A stretch of 64,000 nucleotides of DNA from Bifidobacterium psychraerophilum (GCF_000741705.1 NZ_JGZI01000007.1:1-64000); one strand, 5' to 3'. Positions 30,990 to 39,750 are shown, counted from the stretch's first letter. The notes: a model not told the origin generated them from the sequence alone. Numbers and translations are program-made.

Positions 30990-31430
30990 TGGCGTCGTTG
31001 AAATCTTGCAACGGCCACTACAAGATTGTGCAAACAAAATCGACGGGTTCGTCAGTTCCTACCCAAACTCATGCGCGCCACCCAGACCTGGGATCAGGGC
31101 AGCGAACTCGCCCTGCACAAGAAGATCAGCGCTGCCCTGGACTGTTGGGTCTACTTCTCCCGACTCGCACAGTCCAGGGCAGCGCGGCACCAACGAAAAC
31201 GCCAACGGACTGCTACGCCAATACTTTCCCAAAAGCACAGACCTGAGCATCTACCCCGAGGCTTACCTAGGCACCGTCGCTGAAGAACTCAACGACCGAC
31301 TCAGAAAAACCCTCGATTACATGAAACCCCACGAAAAAATCATCTAACTCATCAACCAAGCAGCATAATTGAAACCACTAACACACCATCAACCGTTGCA
31401 ACCACCACTAGAAACCACCCACAGGGCACC
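30990..31430 (+). pseudogene. IS30-family transposase remnant with right end
   Basis: Contains FLPKLMRATQTWDQGSELAL, then HSPGQRGTNENANGLLRQY and FPKSTDLSIYPE, the diagnostic C-terminal part of IS30 transposases (TWDQG.E and HSPWQRG.NENTNGLLR.Y with the catalytic acidic residues). One extra C near 31160 breaks the frame. The N-terminal HTH half is missing or unrecognisable. Downstream, 31380-31430 (with TCAACCGTTGCAACCACC) looks like the right terminal inverted repeat. Confidence 0.75.
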
Positions 31431-31432
31431 GT

Positions 31433-31824
31433 CTGTGGCCTGCTCCGCACCGATGTAGGCCATGATATATTCGTGCCATCCTTATGCATGCTATCCCAGT
31501 TCGGTACGTCATATCTCAGACTTGTCTCAATATCAAACACCACAAGCTTAAACTTGTATTTACCTGTCGGATTGCCGTCAGCAATAATGAACGACCACTT
31601 GCGATAGGATGCACGGATGAGACGATCAGATTTTTCCATACCCCATCTTTCTGCCTCTGGCATCCGACTCCACGTACTCCGTGTCAGTGTCCATATGAGT
31701 CACCGCTGCGGTTACCCACACCACATCGTCATATATGCCCTCAGCAAATGCAAGCCATTGCACACGAACCTTGATCGTCGAGGTTATCCGTCACATACTC
31801 AAAATCACCAGATATAAAAACCAT
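31433..31824 (-). pseudogene. Hypothetical protein truncated at the IS30 remnant
   Basis: Good RBS (AGAGG, 5 bases) before ATG at 31822-31824. The product starts MVFISGDFEYVTDNLDD, then after a shift VQWLAFAEGIYDDVVWVTAA, VTHMDTDTEYVESDARGRK, and after a second shift LIRASYRKWSFIIADGNPTG and YKFKLVVFDIETSLRYD. About 130 residues, family not recognised. The frame then runs into the IS30 right end, so the true C-terminus was probably lost on insertion. Confidence 0.45.
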
Positions 31825-32567
31825 AACAACCTCTTTATTAAGAAATAGTTTATTGTTTTATGTCTTTATTGCATCAGTGTTTAATCTTTGGTCTAAGAAT
31901 CAATCTGTTCCTCGATAACTCTCGTCATGAACTTACCGATTCCACCTTGAATTTGCAGTACCTGCCTACATGCAGATAGAGGCTTCTTCTCTCCTCATAC
32001 GCGAGTAGTCCAAAACTCTCGGCGATGCGCCGACGGAAGGAAAGAAACCACACCGTCGATGCTTTACTGCAAATCCTCCCAATCAATGCAACGGGTCAGT
32101 CGATACTCCGACATGAACGAAATAGGAAGACTCTGAATCGATGAATGTTTTCGATGCACAACGGCAACCTGAAGATAATTAGATCTCGTAGGGACGATAC
32201 GAAAGACTCCTGTCCACCACGACGATCTGTCTGCCAACCAACTCCCCGTATGCAACATGGTAAGTGATGTGCAAACAAATGGTGGTCTAATCATTACATG
32301 CCTCCGAAGAATCTCTAATACTCTTGTCCACCACACTGTTAAGTATTCGTCGAACGCATCATCACTCTAGTATCAAATTGAGTAAAATAACTCTCCAGGC
32401 ACTCAACTCACTCATTAAATAAGAGGTAAGCGATCGAGACCCAATTCGTTGAGATCATACTCCAGATATTGCGCATTTCACTCGAAATTGATTCGAACGT
32501 TTTCTAAATTATGTCCATCAGCATAGACATTCCTGCACTCATTATATTGCCGGAACCGTAAGTTGGT
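31825..32567. other. Gene-free stretch, 740 bp
   Basis: AT-rich, with stops in all frames. Two partial copies of CTTGTCCACCAC / CCTGTCCACCAC (near 32210 and 32328) are the only repeated words noticed. No gene or RNA could be supported. Confidence 0.35.
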
Positions 32568-32600
32568 TCTCTTCAATGAAGTGGTAAATAGTGTGGTAAA
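32568..32600. repeat. Direct repeat copy B (with copy A at 2712)
   Basis: CTCTTCAATGAAG followed by two GTGGTAAA words 12 bases apart, in the same orientation as copy A. The flank to the right also resembles that of copy A (ATCAnTGAAnACA near a stop codon). The two copies enclose about 29.8 kb that holds nearly all the broken genes of the window. Confidence 0.5.
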
Positions 32601-32614
32601 AAATGTAGCATTAC

Positions 32615-32890
32615 TTATGTCTTCAATGATCCCAGTAGTTCTCTGTCATCTTTTGCATTCTCCCTAGCTCCACCCGAGGGGGCACTGAACATAGAGTTCA
32701 GCGCCCCCATTTGTTTTGCCCCGGGGAGCTCGCCGGGGACGATCGCCTGTCCACCGTTGAAGTACCACGATGCGATCGTCAGTGTTTTGTTCCCCACGAA
32801 GATCTTGTCGACGGAGTATTCGAATGGTTCTCCGAAATAGCCCCAGAGTAAAGGTCTTCAACGGCGTGTCACTTCGTAACAGCGAACGTT
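32615..32890 (-). pseudogene. C-terminal fragment of an unidentified protein, possibly a recombinase
   Basis: Open frame WGYFGEPFEYSVDKIFVGNK, then TLTIASWYFNGGQ, ending LNSMFSAPSGGAREN and on to a stop next to repeat copy B. The pattern VDKIxVGxxxTLTI is reminiscent of the end of large serine recombinases, but this is a weak resemblance. The upstream part is missing. The segment 32671-32740 is shared with 37641-37716. Confidence 0.3.
32671..32740. repeat. Structured repeat, copy 1 (with 37641)
   Basis: Contains GGGGGCACTGAAC, loop ATAGA, GTTCAGCGCCCCC (32678-32708), followed by ATTTGTTTT. It would be a good plus-strand terminator in form. Copy 2 at 37641-37716 keeps the loop, the flanks and the ATTTGTTTT; its stem changes are tolerated as G-U pairs in the minus-strand RNA. 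Confidence 0.55.
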
Positions 32891-33364
32891 GACAATCAGG
32901 TGTGCAGGCTATTGCTATCGCAACGGATACCGACGCAATTTTGGCAATGCGGAAATTCGGCGACATGTTTCACGTGGGACTGTCCCTGCATCGACAAGCC
33001 CGAGTCCTTGTTACACGATGTCATGCCCAATATCGGTACCAGGTCAAACAGTTACCACCGTTCTCTTCATATGCGGCCGACAGCATAACCGGCAGTTCTG
33101 GCAGACCCATGGCGAAACCATGGTCTGAGGCTTCAGAAACAGATTTGGAAGATTCAAAAGAGGCGTTGATCCAGATCATATACATTGCACTCAGACGGCC
33201 ATAACTGCCACGGAAGTGGCGAGATCGTAGGGAAGATTCCATGCACCTTCCAGGAAGCGAATCTTCTTTCCCGGAGATTGTTGAGCGGTCATGAAACCAC
33301 AAGGACCGTCACACTAATCAAGTGCCATTTCGGAACTTGCCCCTGCCGTAAAACAACCATCAGG
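32891..33364. other. Stretch without a supported gene, 470 bp
   Basis: Open frames exist on both strands (32902-33204 plus, 33021-33302 minus), but neither has an RBS or a recognisable product. Probably decayed coding DNA between the left accessory part and the intact AraC gene. Confidence 0.35.
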
Positions 33365-34408
33365 TTAATCATGTGTGTTGCGGAACGCTTTCGGCGTGCA
33401 TCCCATGACTTTATTAAAGGTTTTAGCAAAGTAACTAGCTGATGAGAAGCCTGTGTTCTTTGCCACTGACGCCATTGGGAGTTCGGTGTCCCTGAGCAGT
33501 CCGGCTGCTGCATGGACTCTCATGCTGACGGTATATTGCATCGGCGTCTGAGCGAGGTTGTGTCGGAAGATTGACCCACAGGTGCTGCGTCCCACGGCAC
33601 CTGCACGCGCTATATCGCGGAGCGTGATGTTTTCCATGTAATGACCTTGGATATAATCCGTCATTGCCCGCATTGCCGAGAGCGTCGTATCTTGATGCGT
33701 AGATGCCGTGTTATTCTGCGCACGGGGTTCCTCTCGTTCGACCAGGTCCGCGATGATGGAGAAGAAGGCGCTGAGCGCCGTGATGGCTAACGTCCTGTCG
33801 TCGGATGCTTCGAATAATCGATCGAGTTGGTGAACGATGTCTCGTCCGGTCGAATCATCGGGCCTCAACAAAGCAAACGGAATGTCCTTGTCTTCTATAA
33901 AAGGCAGGATGAAGTGCCGATATACTTCAGGCGGGGCACCGACCCGTATCGGATGTATCAGTGCGCAATAGAAATCACATTCCTCACCGTCATCGGAGAA
34001 ACCATAATGTAGCGCTCTGGAATTGATGAAGATGGCCTCGCCTTCATCGACGCGAACGATCTCCCCGTTCACGAAATACATCATGTGACCTTTGAGGACC
34101 CTGGTGAATTCCAGATCCATATGCCAGTGACAGATTGCCCTCATCCTTGGGTACAGACTGAGGCGACCTTGCTGAAGATACAGGAATGTGGTCGGATACC
34201 TGTACCGCACTGACTCGGACCCGTCAGGCCTCACCGTGATGGCACTGGGACAATTCAATGCCATCGCGGAATTGCGGCAAGCCTCTTCCATACTGCTTGC
34301 ATGTGCATGTGCGTCCACAGAGTCTGAGAGTACATGAATTTGGTAAATATTACTATTTTCTGAGCAGCAATTGTCGATATTCCACGCTTTATTGGATGCT
34401 TCTACCAT
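33365..34408 (-). CDS. AraC-family transcriptional regulator, up to 347 aa
   Basis: The N-terminal part has a cupin-like sensing domain (HWHMDLEFTRVLKGHMMYFV, then DEGEAIFINSRALHYGF). The C-terminal two-HTH domain is typical: YIQGHYMENITLRDIARAGA, VGRSTCGSIFRHNL, then VAKNTGFSSASYFAKTFNK. Such proteins commonly sense sugars. The start is uncertain: the first ATG leaves only 12 bases to the divergent acetyltransferase gene, so an internal ATG (near 34291) may be used and the shared promoter may lie in 34291-34420. The likely target is the divergent acetyltransferase-MATE operon. Confidence 0.88.
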   Translation of the reverse strand: MVEASNKAWNIDNCCSENSNIYQIHVLSDSVDAHAHASSMEEACRNSAMALNCPSAITVRPDGSESVRYRYPTTFLYLQQGRLSLYPRMRAICHWHMDLEFTRVLKGHMMYFVNGEIVRVDEGEAIFINSRALHYGFSDDGEECDFYCALIHPIRVGAPPEVYRHFILPFIEDKDIPFALLRPDDSTGRDIVHQLDRLFEASDDRTLAITALSAFFSIIADLVEREEPRAQNNTASTHQDTTLSAMRAMTDYIQGHYMENITLRDIARAGAVGRSTCGSIFRHNLAQTPMQYTVSMRVHAAAGLLRDTELPMASVAKNTGFSSASYFAKTFNKVMGCTPKAFRNTHD

Positions 34409-34420
34409 TACAGTGGTCGC

Positions 34421-35062
34421 GTGGATACAAAATCAACACCTGAAACAGAGAAAGAACGCATGCTCTCCGGCGAGTTGTACATCGCCCAGGATCCTGAGCT
34501 GACACGAGACAACAGGCGCAAACGACGATTGGTTTGGGCAATCAACACCTCCGCTTGGGATGCATCCGATGAACGCATGAAACTGTTCGATGAACTCTTC
34601 GGAGCTCTGGGCGAGAATGCCTGGCTGGAGCCGCCGTTCAACTGCGATTACGGTTCGAACATTGTTATCGGCAAGAACTTCTATGCCAACATGGATTGCA
34701 TATTCCTTGATGTAGCACGCATCACCATAGGCGACAACGTTTTTTTCGGACCGCGAGTGGGCCTGTACACCCCCTATCATCCGATAGACGCGACGGTTCG
34801 CAACGCACAGATGGAAGGCGCGCTGCCGATCACCATCGGGGACGATGTCTGGTTTGGAGGCAATGTAGTGGTGGGACCAGGCATCACCATCGGTTCCGAT
34901 GTCGTTATCGGAGCCGGTTCTGTGGTGGTCAAGGACATTCCCCCGCATTCAGTGGCAGTTGGTAATCCCTGCCGCGTGATCCGCCGGATCTCCGACGAAG
35001 ACCGGAGATATTGGATGGACAAAGCCAAGGCATACCGACGCAGCAAAAGCGGCGATGAGTAA
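34421..35062 (+). CDS. Sugar O-acetyltransferase (maltose/galactoside type, LbH fold), 213 aa
   Basis: Transfers acetyl from acetyl-CoA to sugar hydroxyls. The N-terminal domain ETEKERMLSGELY matches the Maa/LacA family. The left-handed beta-helix is seen in repeated hexapeptides (ITIGDNVFFGPRVGLY, ITIGDDVWFGGNVVVGPG, ITIGSDVVIGAGSVVV), with the catalytic His in YTPYHPID and the closing VAVGNPCRVIRRI. The GTG start keeps the full family N-terminus. It overlaps the MATE gene by 8 bases and is paralogous to the third gene of the operon. Confidence 0.9.
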   Translation: MDTKSTPETEKERMLSGELYIAQDPELTRDNRRKRRLVWAINTSAWDASDERMKLFDELFGALGENAWLEPPFNCDYGSNIVIGKNFYANMDCIFLDVARITIGDNVFFGPRVGLYTPYHPIDATVRNAQMEGALPITIGDDVWFGGNVVVGPGITIGSDVVIGAGSVVVKDIPPHSVAVGNPCRVIRRISDEDRRYWMDKAKAYRRSKSGDE

Positions 35063-36509
35063 GAACCCGACGTCGCCGCCCCGAGACCGGACCGAACTCC
35101 GGGATCGTAACGGTAGGCAACCGACGCAATGGCACCTCTTTCTGAGCTCGGTGCTGCCTTTGGCTGGACCGATAGCATTTCAGCAATTCATGCTTGCGCT
35201 GTCCTCATCCGCGGATTCATTGATGCTGGCAAGGATAGGTCAGGAGGAGCTTGCTGCGGCCTCGCTTGCCGCGCAATACCAATTTTTCTTCAGCCTTTTC
35301 CTCGCCGCCCTGACGTTGGGCATGAGTATCCTCGTAGCCCAATACTGGGGTGCAGGTAATACGCATGCCATCGAGTCGATTCTGGCATGCGTCATGAGAT
35401 ACGCCGTGCTGTTGTCTCTCATATTCTGCGCAGTGCTCGTCACGATTCCCCGGACACTCATGCAGGTAATGACCAACGATCCCACGCTGATCACGCTCGG
35501 TGCGCAGTACCTTCGGGTGTCCGCGGTGTCATACGTGTTCCTGGGAATATCCCAGATCTATCTATGCCTGATGAAGAACACGGGATTCGTGGTCATGAGC
35601 ACGGCGGTCAGCTCTGTTGGCGTGCTCATACACATCATTGTGAATGCAATGCTCATTTATGGTCACTTCGGATTCCCTGCTTTAGGCATCCTCGGCGCCG
35701 CCTTGTCATCAATTGTCTCTCGAGCGTTCGAATGTATCTGGCCTCTTTTGCATTCACTACGCAGAGGTCGAATCCGCGTGCAACCAACCCTGATGCTGCG
35801 CACGCAACGAGTGCTGGAACGTGATTACTGGAGATACTGCCTGCCGGTGCTCGGCAATGAAATCGTCTGGGGCGGCGGTTTCATGATGTACACCGTCATC
35901 ATGGGGCACCTCAATACCGACGCGATTGCCGCGAACTCCATCGCGAACATCGTCAAGGATCTCTTGGTCTGTTTCTGTTTGGGCTTGGGCAACGGAGGAG
36001 GTATCTACATCGGAAACCTGCTCGGTCAAAACAGGCTGTCAAATGCCAAGGAGACTGCCCGAAGACTCTGCCATCTAGCAATAGCGGTCGGTGCGCTCAC
36101 CGGTGGCATCATCCTGCTGTTACGCCCATTCATCCTGCACGCCACCAATCTCTCGCCGCGCGCCAAAGAGTACCTATCAGGGATGCTCATCATCTGCTCG
36201 TATTACGTGATCGGCAAATCCATCAACTCCACAACCGTCGCGGGCATCTTCCCCGCAGGAGGGGACGCACGCTTCGGACTGTTGTGCGACAGTGTGACCA
36301 TGTGGATCATCGTGATCCCACTCGGCATCATGGCGGCCTTCACCTGGAAACTGCCGGTGCTATGGGTATATGCGCTGCTCAACGTCGACGAAATCATCAA
36401 ACTGCCTGCAGTATTCGCCCACTACCGGCGATACCGTTGGCTGCGCAACGTCACTCGGGCGACAACCGACTCATCCATCCGATGCCCTGCCAGGCATCGG
36501 CCACAATAA
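35055..36509 (+). CDS. MATE-family exporter, 484 aa
   Basis: Multidrug and toxic compound extrusion (MATE) transporter with about 12 hydrophobic segments in two similar halves. Typical features are LPLAGPIAFQQFMLALSSSAD near residue 35 (start of TM1) and GQEELAAASLAAQ; the second half has WGGGFMMYTVIMGHL. MATE proteins exchange substrates with H+ or Na+. It lies between, and overlaps or is close to, two sugar O-acetyltransferase genes, so export of acetylated sugars or glycosides is inferred. Starts ATGAGTAAG within the end of the first gene (translational coupling). Confidence 0.9.
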   Translation: MSKNPTSPPRDRTELRDRNGRQPTQWHLFLSSVLPLAGPIAFQQFMLALSSSADSLMLARIGQEELAAASLAAQYQFFFSLFLAALTLGMSILVAQYWGAGNTHAIESILACVMRYAVLLSLIFCAVLVTIPRTLMQVMTNDPTLITLGAQYLRVSAVSYVFLGISQIYLCLMKNTGFVVMSTAVSSVGVLIHIIVNAMLIYGHFGFPALGILGAALSSIVSRAFECIWPLLHSLRRGRIRVQPTLMLRTQRVLERDYWRYCLPVLGNEIVWGGGFMMYTVIMGHLNTDAIAANSIANIVKDLLVCFCLGLGNGGGIYIGNLLGQNRLSNAKETARRLCHLAIAVGALTGGIILLLRPFILHATNLSPRAKEYLSGMLIICSYYVIGKSINSTTVAGIFPAGGDARFGLLCDSVTMWIIVIPLGIMAAFTWKLPVLWVYALLNVDEIIKLPAVFAHYRRYRWLRNVTRATTDSSIRCPARHRPQ

Positions 36510-36547
36510 TTACAGACCACGAAAGCAATGCAAAGGAGCGGATTGAC

Positions 36548-37207
36548 ATGAGAACCATGCGCGAACGAATCAACGAAGGGCTACTGTTCACCGACAACTG
36601 CGAAGGCCTTCCCGAAGAGCGGACCGCCGCGAAGCGGCTGATGTACCTGTTCAACAACAGCGACCCTGCCGACATCAAGGGACGCACGACGCTTATCTCC
36701 CAAATGTTTGGCATCAGCGCGCAACAAGCTGCCACATTCTGGGTGGAACCACCGTTCTGCTTTGCGTACGGCACCCACATCAAGGTTGGCAGTGGCACAT
36801 ACATCAACGCGAGTTGCAATTTCATTGACGACGGAACACTGACCATCGGCGACCATGTCATGTTCGGACCAAATGTCAACATCGCAACCGTCAGCCACCC
36901 CATCAACCCAGCCATGCGAGGCTACATGTACGCCAGCCCCGTCACTATCGGCAACGACTGCTGGATAGGAGCCGGAGTGACGATCTGCCCAGGAGTGACC
37001 ATAGGAGCCGGAACCACAATCGGTGCCGGAAGCGTAGTTACCAAAGACATCCCTGCAAACGTCGTAGCGGTCGGCAACCCATGCAGAGTACTCCGCGAGA
37101 TCGGCCCTGACGACCTCAACAACTACAATCACGGGCACCCCTTCGACCCATCGGATCTGGACGAAGAACGACAGCTCAGGGATCAACCGTTCCAATCCGA
37201 GAGATAA
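36548..37207 (+). CDS. Second sugar O-acetyltransferase (LbH fold), 219 aa
   Basis: Paralogue of the first gene: MRTMRERINEGLLFTDNCEG (Maa domain), WVEPPFCFAYGTHIKVG, the catalytic-His loop IATVSHPINP, hexapeptide repeats VTIGNDCWIGAGVTIC and VTIGAGTTIGAGSVVT, and the end VAVGNPCRVLREI. The ATG is set by AAAGGAG 9 bases upstream, 38 bases after the MATE gene. It differs enough from the first copy to act on another acceptor. Last gene of the operon, followed by a stem-loop. Confidence 0.9.
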   Translation: MRTMRERINEGLLFTDNCEGLPEERTAAKRLMYLFNNSDPADIKGRTTLISQMFGISAQQAATFWVEPPFCFAYGTHIKVGSGTYINASCNFIDDGTLTIGDHVMFGPNVNIATVSHPINPAMRGYMYASPVTIGNDCWIGAGVTICPGVTIGAGTTIGAGSVVTKDIPANVVAVGNPCRVLREIGPDDLNNYNHGHPFDPSDLDEERQLRDQPFQSER

Positions 37208-37230
37208 GTGGTTTCCCAGCGGACATAACA

Positions 37231-37282
37231 CCTCCAACAAAGCAAAACCGGAATCATCCCAAACGGTCCACTTTGCTGGAGG
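37231..37282 (+). terminator. Stem-loop after the acetyltransferase-MATE operon
   Basis: CCTCCAACAAAG (37231-37242) pairs with CTTTGCTGGAGG (37271-37282) with a single mismatch and a 28-base loop, 23 bases after the stop codon. There is no T-run, so it is a weak or Rho-assisted terminator. Confidence 0.45.
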
Positions 37283-37640
37283 ACCTTCCAACAGGGCTTG
37301 CACTACCAGATCAGTAACCAGCCATTATCCAAAACCCGAGCGAAGATCCGCAACCACAACGACCTTGTCTGAAAGTCCGACAAAGCGTAGGACCGGCCCT
37401 CACCACCGCTAATGCGATCTGAAGAAAAGTGATCGTAAAAAAGGCACCGAACCCAATTATGAGCATTCCGAAGCGATAGAGGATTGTCCGTGCGTTAACC
37501 AAAGCGATGCCGTCAAACCAAAAAGTCTCCAATCCCATACAACCACAACCAACCGTTCTTACAATTCTTAAGCCGCCCGAAACACCGTCACCATCAACAG
37601 GTGATCCCTGACCACGCAAAGTTCAACACGCGCCCAATCA
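37283..37640. other. Stretch without a supported gene, about 360 bp
   Basis: A minus-strand frame at 37311-37619 includes a hydrophobic segment (YRFGMLIIGFGAFFTITFLQ) and could be a fragment of a membrane protein, but it has no RBS and no recognisable family. Nothing else is seen. Confidence 0.3.
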
Positions 37641-37716
37641 GCTCCCCCAAAGGGGGCACTGAACATAGAGTTCAGCACCCTCATTTGTTTTATCTCACGG
37701 AGCTCGTCGGTGACGA
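37641..37716. repeat. Structured repeat, copy 2 (with 32671)
   Basis: Contains GGGGGCACTGAAC, loop ATAGA and GTTCAGCACCCTC (37652-37682), then ATTTGTTTT. It is preceded by a small hairpin GCTCCCCCAAAGGGGGC that overlaps the first arm. Compared with copy 1 the right arm has three changes near its outer end; on minus-strand RNA two of the three still pair as G-U and one becomes a mismatch. Confidence 0.5.
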
Positions 37717-37793
37717 CATGCTCCGGACGCACTTGCATAAGAAGCAATCGATGATGAAAAGCAGACTGCGATTCGTATGGCGGAACGCATAAA

Positions 37794-37837
37794 GCGGTGG
37801 CAGCGAGACCGGCATATCGCCAATCTCGCTGCCACCG
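37794..37837 (-). terminator. Strong stem-loop after the 27-aa microprotein
   Basis: CGGTGGCAGCGAGA (37795-37808) pairs perfectly with TCTCGCTGCCACCG (37824-37837), with a 15-base loop, 22 bases after the TAA of the microprotein gene. A likely terminator for the minus-strand microprotein cluster. Confidence 0.65.
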
Positions 37838-37859
37838 TTGCTTTGTGTTTGTGCTGGTT

Positions 37860-37943
37860 TTAGTGTCGTTTTTTGTAGATGACGATGCCCGCGATGATGA
37901 TGACGGCAACGACGACGACTGCGATGATGACTCCGGTGATCAT
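37860..37943 (-). CDS. Single-pass membrane microprotein, 27 aa
   Basis: The sequence starts MITGVIIAVVVVVAVIIIAG and ends VIYKKRH: almost all of it is one Val/Ile-rich transmembrane helix with a basic tail. An AGGAAAG site lies about 9 bases before the ATG, and a strong terminator follows the TAA. Such tiny one-helix proteins often modify membrane transporters or act as toxins. It is the last gene of a run of small membrane-associated genes on the minus strand. No family recognised. Confidence 0.6.
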   Translation of the reverse strand: MITGVIIAVVVVAVIIIAGIVIYKKRH

Positions 37944-38045
37944 GATGTTCTGCTTTCCTGTTGATAATGCTGTGTATGGAGTATTTGCTGTGTAAGGGTG
38001 AATATGGGCGCCTTTGCCGCTATGTCGACAAAGCGCTCCAGGATC

Positions 38046-38348
38046 TTAGCGATGTGTATGGGGGTGATGTGGCATTTCCGGGACATGGGTGTGCTCGATG
38101 ATGTCTTTCTGCCTTTCTTGTTGTTCCTCGAGTCTCTGTTTTGACTCCTCTTTGCGGGTCCTTTCTTCCTCTGAGAGGCGCTTCCTGGCCTCTTCGACGC
38201 TTTCGTCATCCTTCGTGAGGAATTCGTCGACGAACTTATCCGCGACGGAGTTGAATCCTGATACGACGGTATCGGCGACGGCGTGGTGTGCACCGTAGAG
38301 TTTCTCGGCGATCTTCTTGTTTGCTTTGATGAGTGGCGATTTTGCCAT
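38046..38348 (-). CDS. Small charged coiled-coil protein, 100 aa
   Basis: Good RBS AGGAG six bases before the ATG. Residues 1-45 are mixed (MAKSPLIKANKKIAEKLYGA), and about 45-85 form a long Glu/Lys/Arg-rich helix (VEEARKRLSEEERTRKEESK and on), a likely coiled coil. The end HTHVPEMPHHPHTHR is His-rich and may bind metal. It lies within the microprotein run. Not recognised. Confidence 0.6.
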   Translation of the reverse strand: MAKSPLIKANKKIAEKLYGAHHAVADTVVSGFNSVADKFVDEFLTKDDESVEEARKRLSEEERTRKEESKQRLEEQQERQKDIIEHTHVPEMPHHPHTHR

Positions 38349-38406
38349 GATGTGCTCCTGTGTTCGATGATGGTGCTTGTGAATGTCTTTGTGGAGGTGT
38401 CGCTGT

Positions 38407-38493
38407 TCAGAGCCTGAGCCATCTGACCGCTCCGAGGAGCAGCATGGAGACTATGAGTGCGGTGCTTGTGACTGCGCGGATGAGCTTGGTCAT
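38407..38493 (-). CDS. Single-pass membrane microprotein, 28 aa
   Basis: Begins MTKLIRAVTSTALIVSMLLL and ends GAVRWLRL: a basic start, one hydrophobic helix and a basic end. The ATG lies 7 bases after the stop of the upstream four-TM protein gene, so it is probably translated by coupling (no strong RBS of its own). It may be a small subunit of that protein. Inferred gene; confidence is moderate because of the length. Confidence 0.45.
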   Translation of the reverse strand: MTKLIRAVTSTALIVSMLLLGAVRWLRL

Positions 38494-38500
38494 GGTGTTC

Positions 38501-38875
38501 TCAATCCTTCAGGCCTTTGCACAATGGGATGAGCATGAGCAGGATGATGATGCCGAGCATCCCGACGATGATGCCCGGGACCAGATGACTCCACACCATA
38601 ACCAGGTTCATGCCGACCCCCAGTGCCAAAGTCCCGACAATGGCCAGCAAGGTAATACCGACTGATTTGCCGCTGATCGGCACCAGCATCGGCTTACCTC
38701 CCATCTTGCGTCTGACGAGCACCGTGATCAGCAATACGACCAGCCCGACGGCCCCCACGGCCACACCTTGCTCGAAGGCCTGCCATTGGGGCAGCAGCCC
38801 CATACACATGCCCAGGGCGAACAGGATGCCACCGATGGTGCCCAGAATCATTGATACGAAGTTTTTCTTTGTCAT
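38501..38875 (-). CDS. Four-TM membrane protein, 124 aa
   Basis: The start MTKKNFVSMILGTIGGILFA is chosen because an AGAAGGG site lies upstream; a GTG 63 bases further up is less likely. Four hydrophobic segments (about 7-25, 37-55, 68-87, 93-115). The family was not certain; it resembles small hypothetical membrane proteins of bifidobacteria. First gene of the minus-strand group with the 28-aa, coiled-coil and 27-aa genes. Confidence 0.65.
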   Translation of the reverse strand: MTKKNFVSMILGTIGGILFALGMCMGLLPQWQAFEQGVAVGAVGLVVLLITVLVRRKMGGKPMLVPISGKSVGITLLAIVGTLALGVGMNLVMVWSHLVPGIIVGMLGIIILLMLIPLCKGLKD

Positions 38876-39182
38876 GACGACAACCCTTCTTCCCTTCGAA
38901 ACCGCTGTTGAAGTTGACGCTTCATAAGCTATGGGCACTTCTGGGGATAATTGTTAGCGTTTTGTTGGTGTTTCATTAAATGCCGGGAAGGTGTTGCACG
39001 ACAGCGCTTTCGTCGGCTACGAGCACACGTCCGCGTACGTCGGGGCCGCATTCACCCTTGAAAGCGGTCTTCTGATACCGATGGTCGCTCTGCCGATACT
39101 CGGCTGCGATGCATGTGCTGATTGGGCAGGCGCATGCTGATTCATGGCCGTTGCATCGGCCCACCGGTACAACAGCTGCCCA

Positions 39183-39608
39183 TCAATGATTACGGTTATG
39201 CTTCACAATCCACGCAAGAGCAGTAGCGCCAGTGAATAAGAGTATGTATATACCCAAGGTAATCACCACATCGCCGACAGGAGCTCTCCACAGGGATGGG
39301 ACAATCTGCCGCGTCCCATTGCGCGCGTAGAAGCCGATGGTGCCATGCAGCAGCAGACCAAGCCCATTGATCCACTGGATACGATTGAGCCAGTCAGCGA
39401 TGCCCATCCGATTGTCCGCGGGCTCGCCTGTGACATTGACATAAGCGAAACCACCCAGAGCAAAAAAGTTAAGGAATAATGGCACACGCCATATCGGGAA
39501 TAGGACGTTGCCTCCAACGAGGGCAGCGAACACTCCCACGAGGATCATAAGCACCGCCCAGCCGCACAGACCTTCTATGAATCTGTGCCGCTGGAAAAAA
39601 TCATACAT
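39183..39608 (-). CDS. Four-TM membrane protein, 141 aa
   Basis: MYDFFQRHRFIEGLCGWAVL starts a protein with four hydrophobic helices (about 14-36, 42-58, 75-93, 112-135) and a basic end (KHNRNH). No known family could be named. On the same strand as the microprotein group, but separated from it by about 300 bases. Confidence 0.6.
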   Translation of the reverse strand: MYDFFQRHRFIEGLCGWAVLMILVGVFAALVGGNVLFPIWRVPLFLNFFALGGFAYVNVTGEPADNRMGIADWLNRIQWINGLGLLLHGTIGFYARNGTRQIVPSLWRAPVGDVVITLGIYILLFTGATALAWIVKHNRNH

Positions 39609-39750
39609 AACAGACCATTCTGCCAGACAGACTACGTGAGCGACTCGGATTCGCGATCACATCGGCTGTCATCTTGTGAAGCATAGGAGCAACAACGATC
39701 GCTGCAAGCCACCCAACTCACGATCGTGGTTTGAAGTGGCATGAGTGGGG

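Noticed and set aside
38976-39164. Minus-strand frame with several Cys (CGPDVRGRVLVADESA)
   Set aside because: Looks a little like a gene tail, but it has no start site and no recognised family, and the flanks are full of stops.
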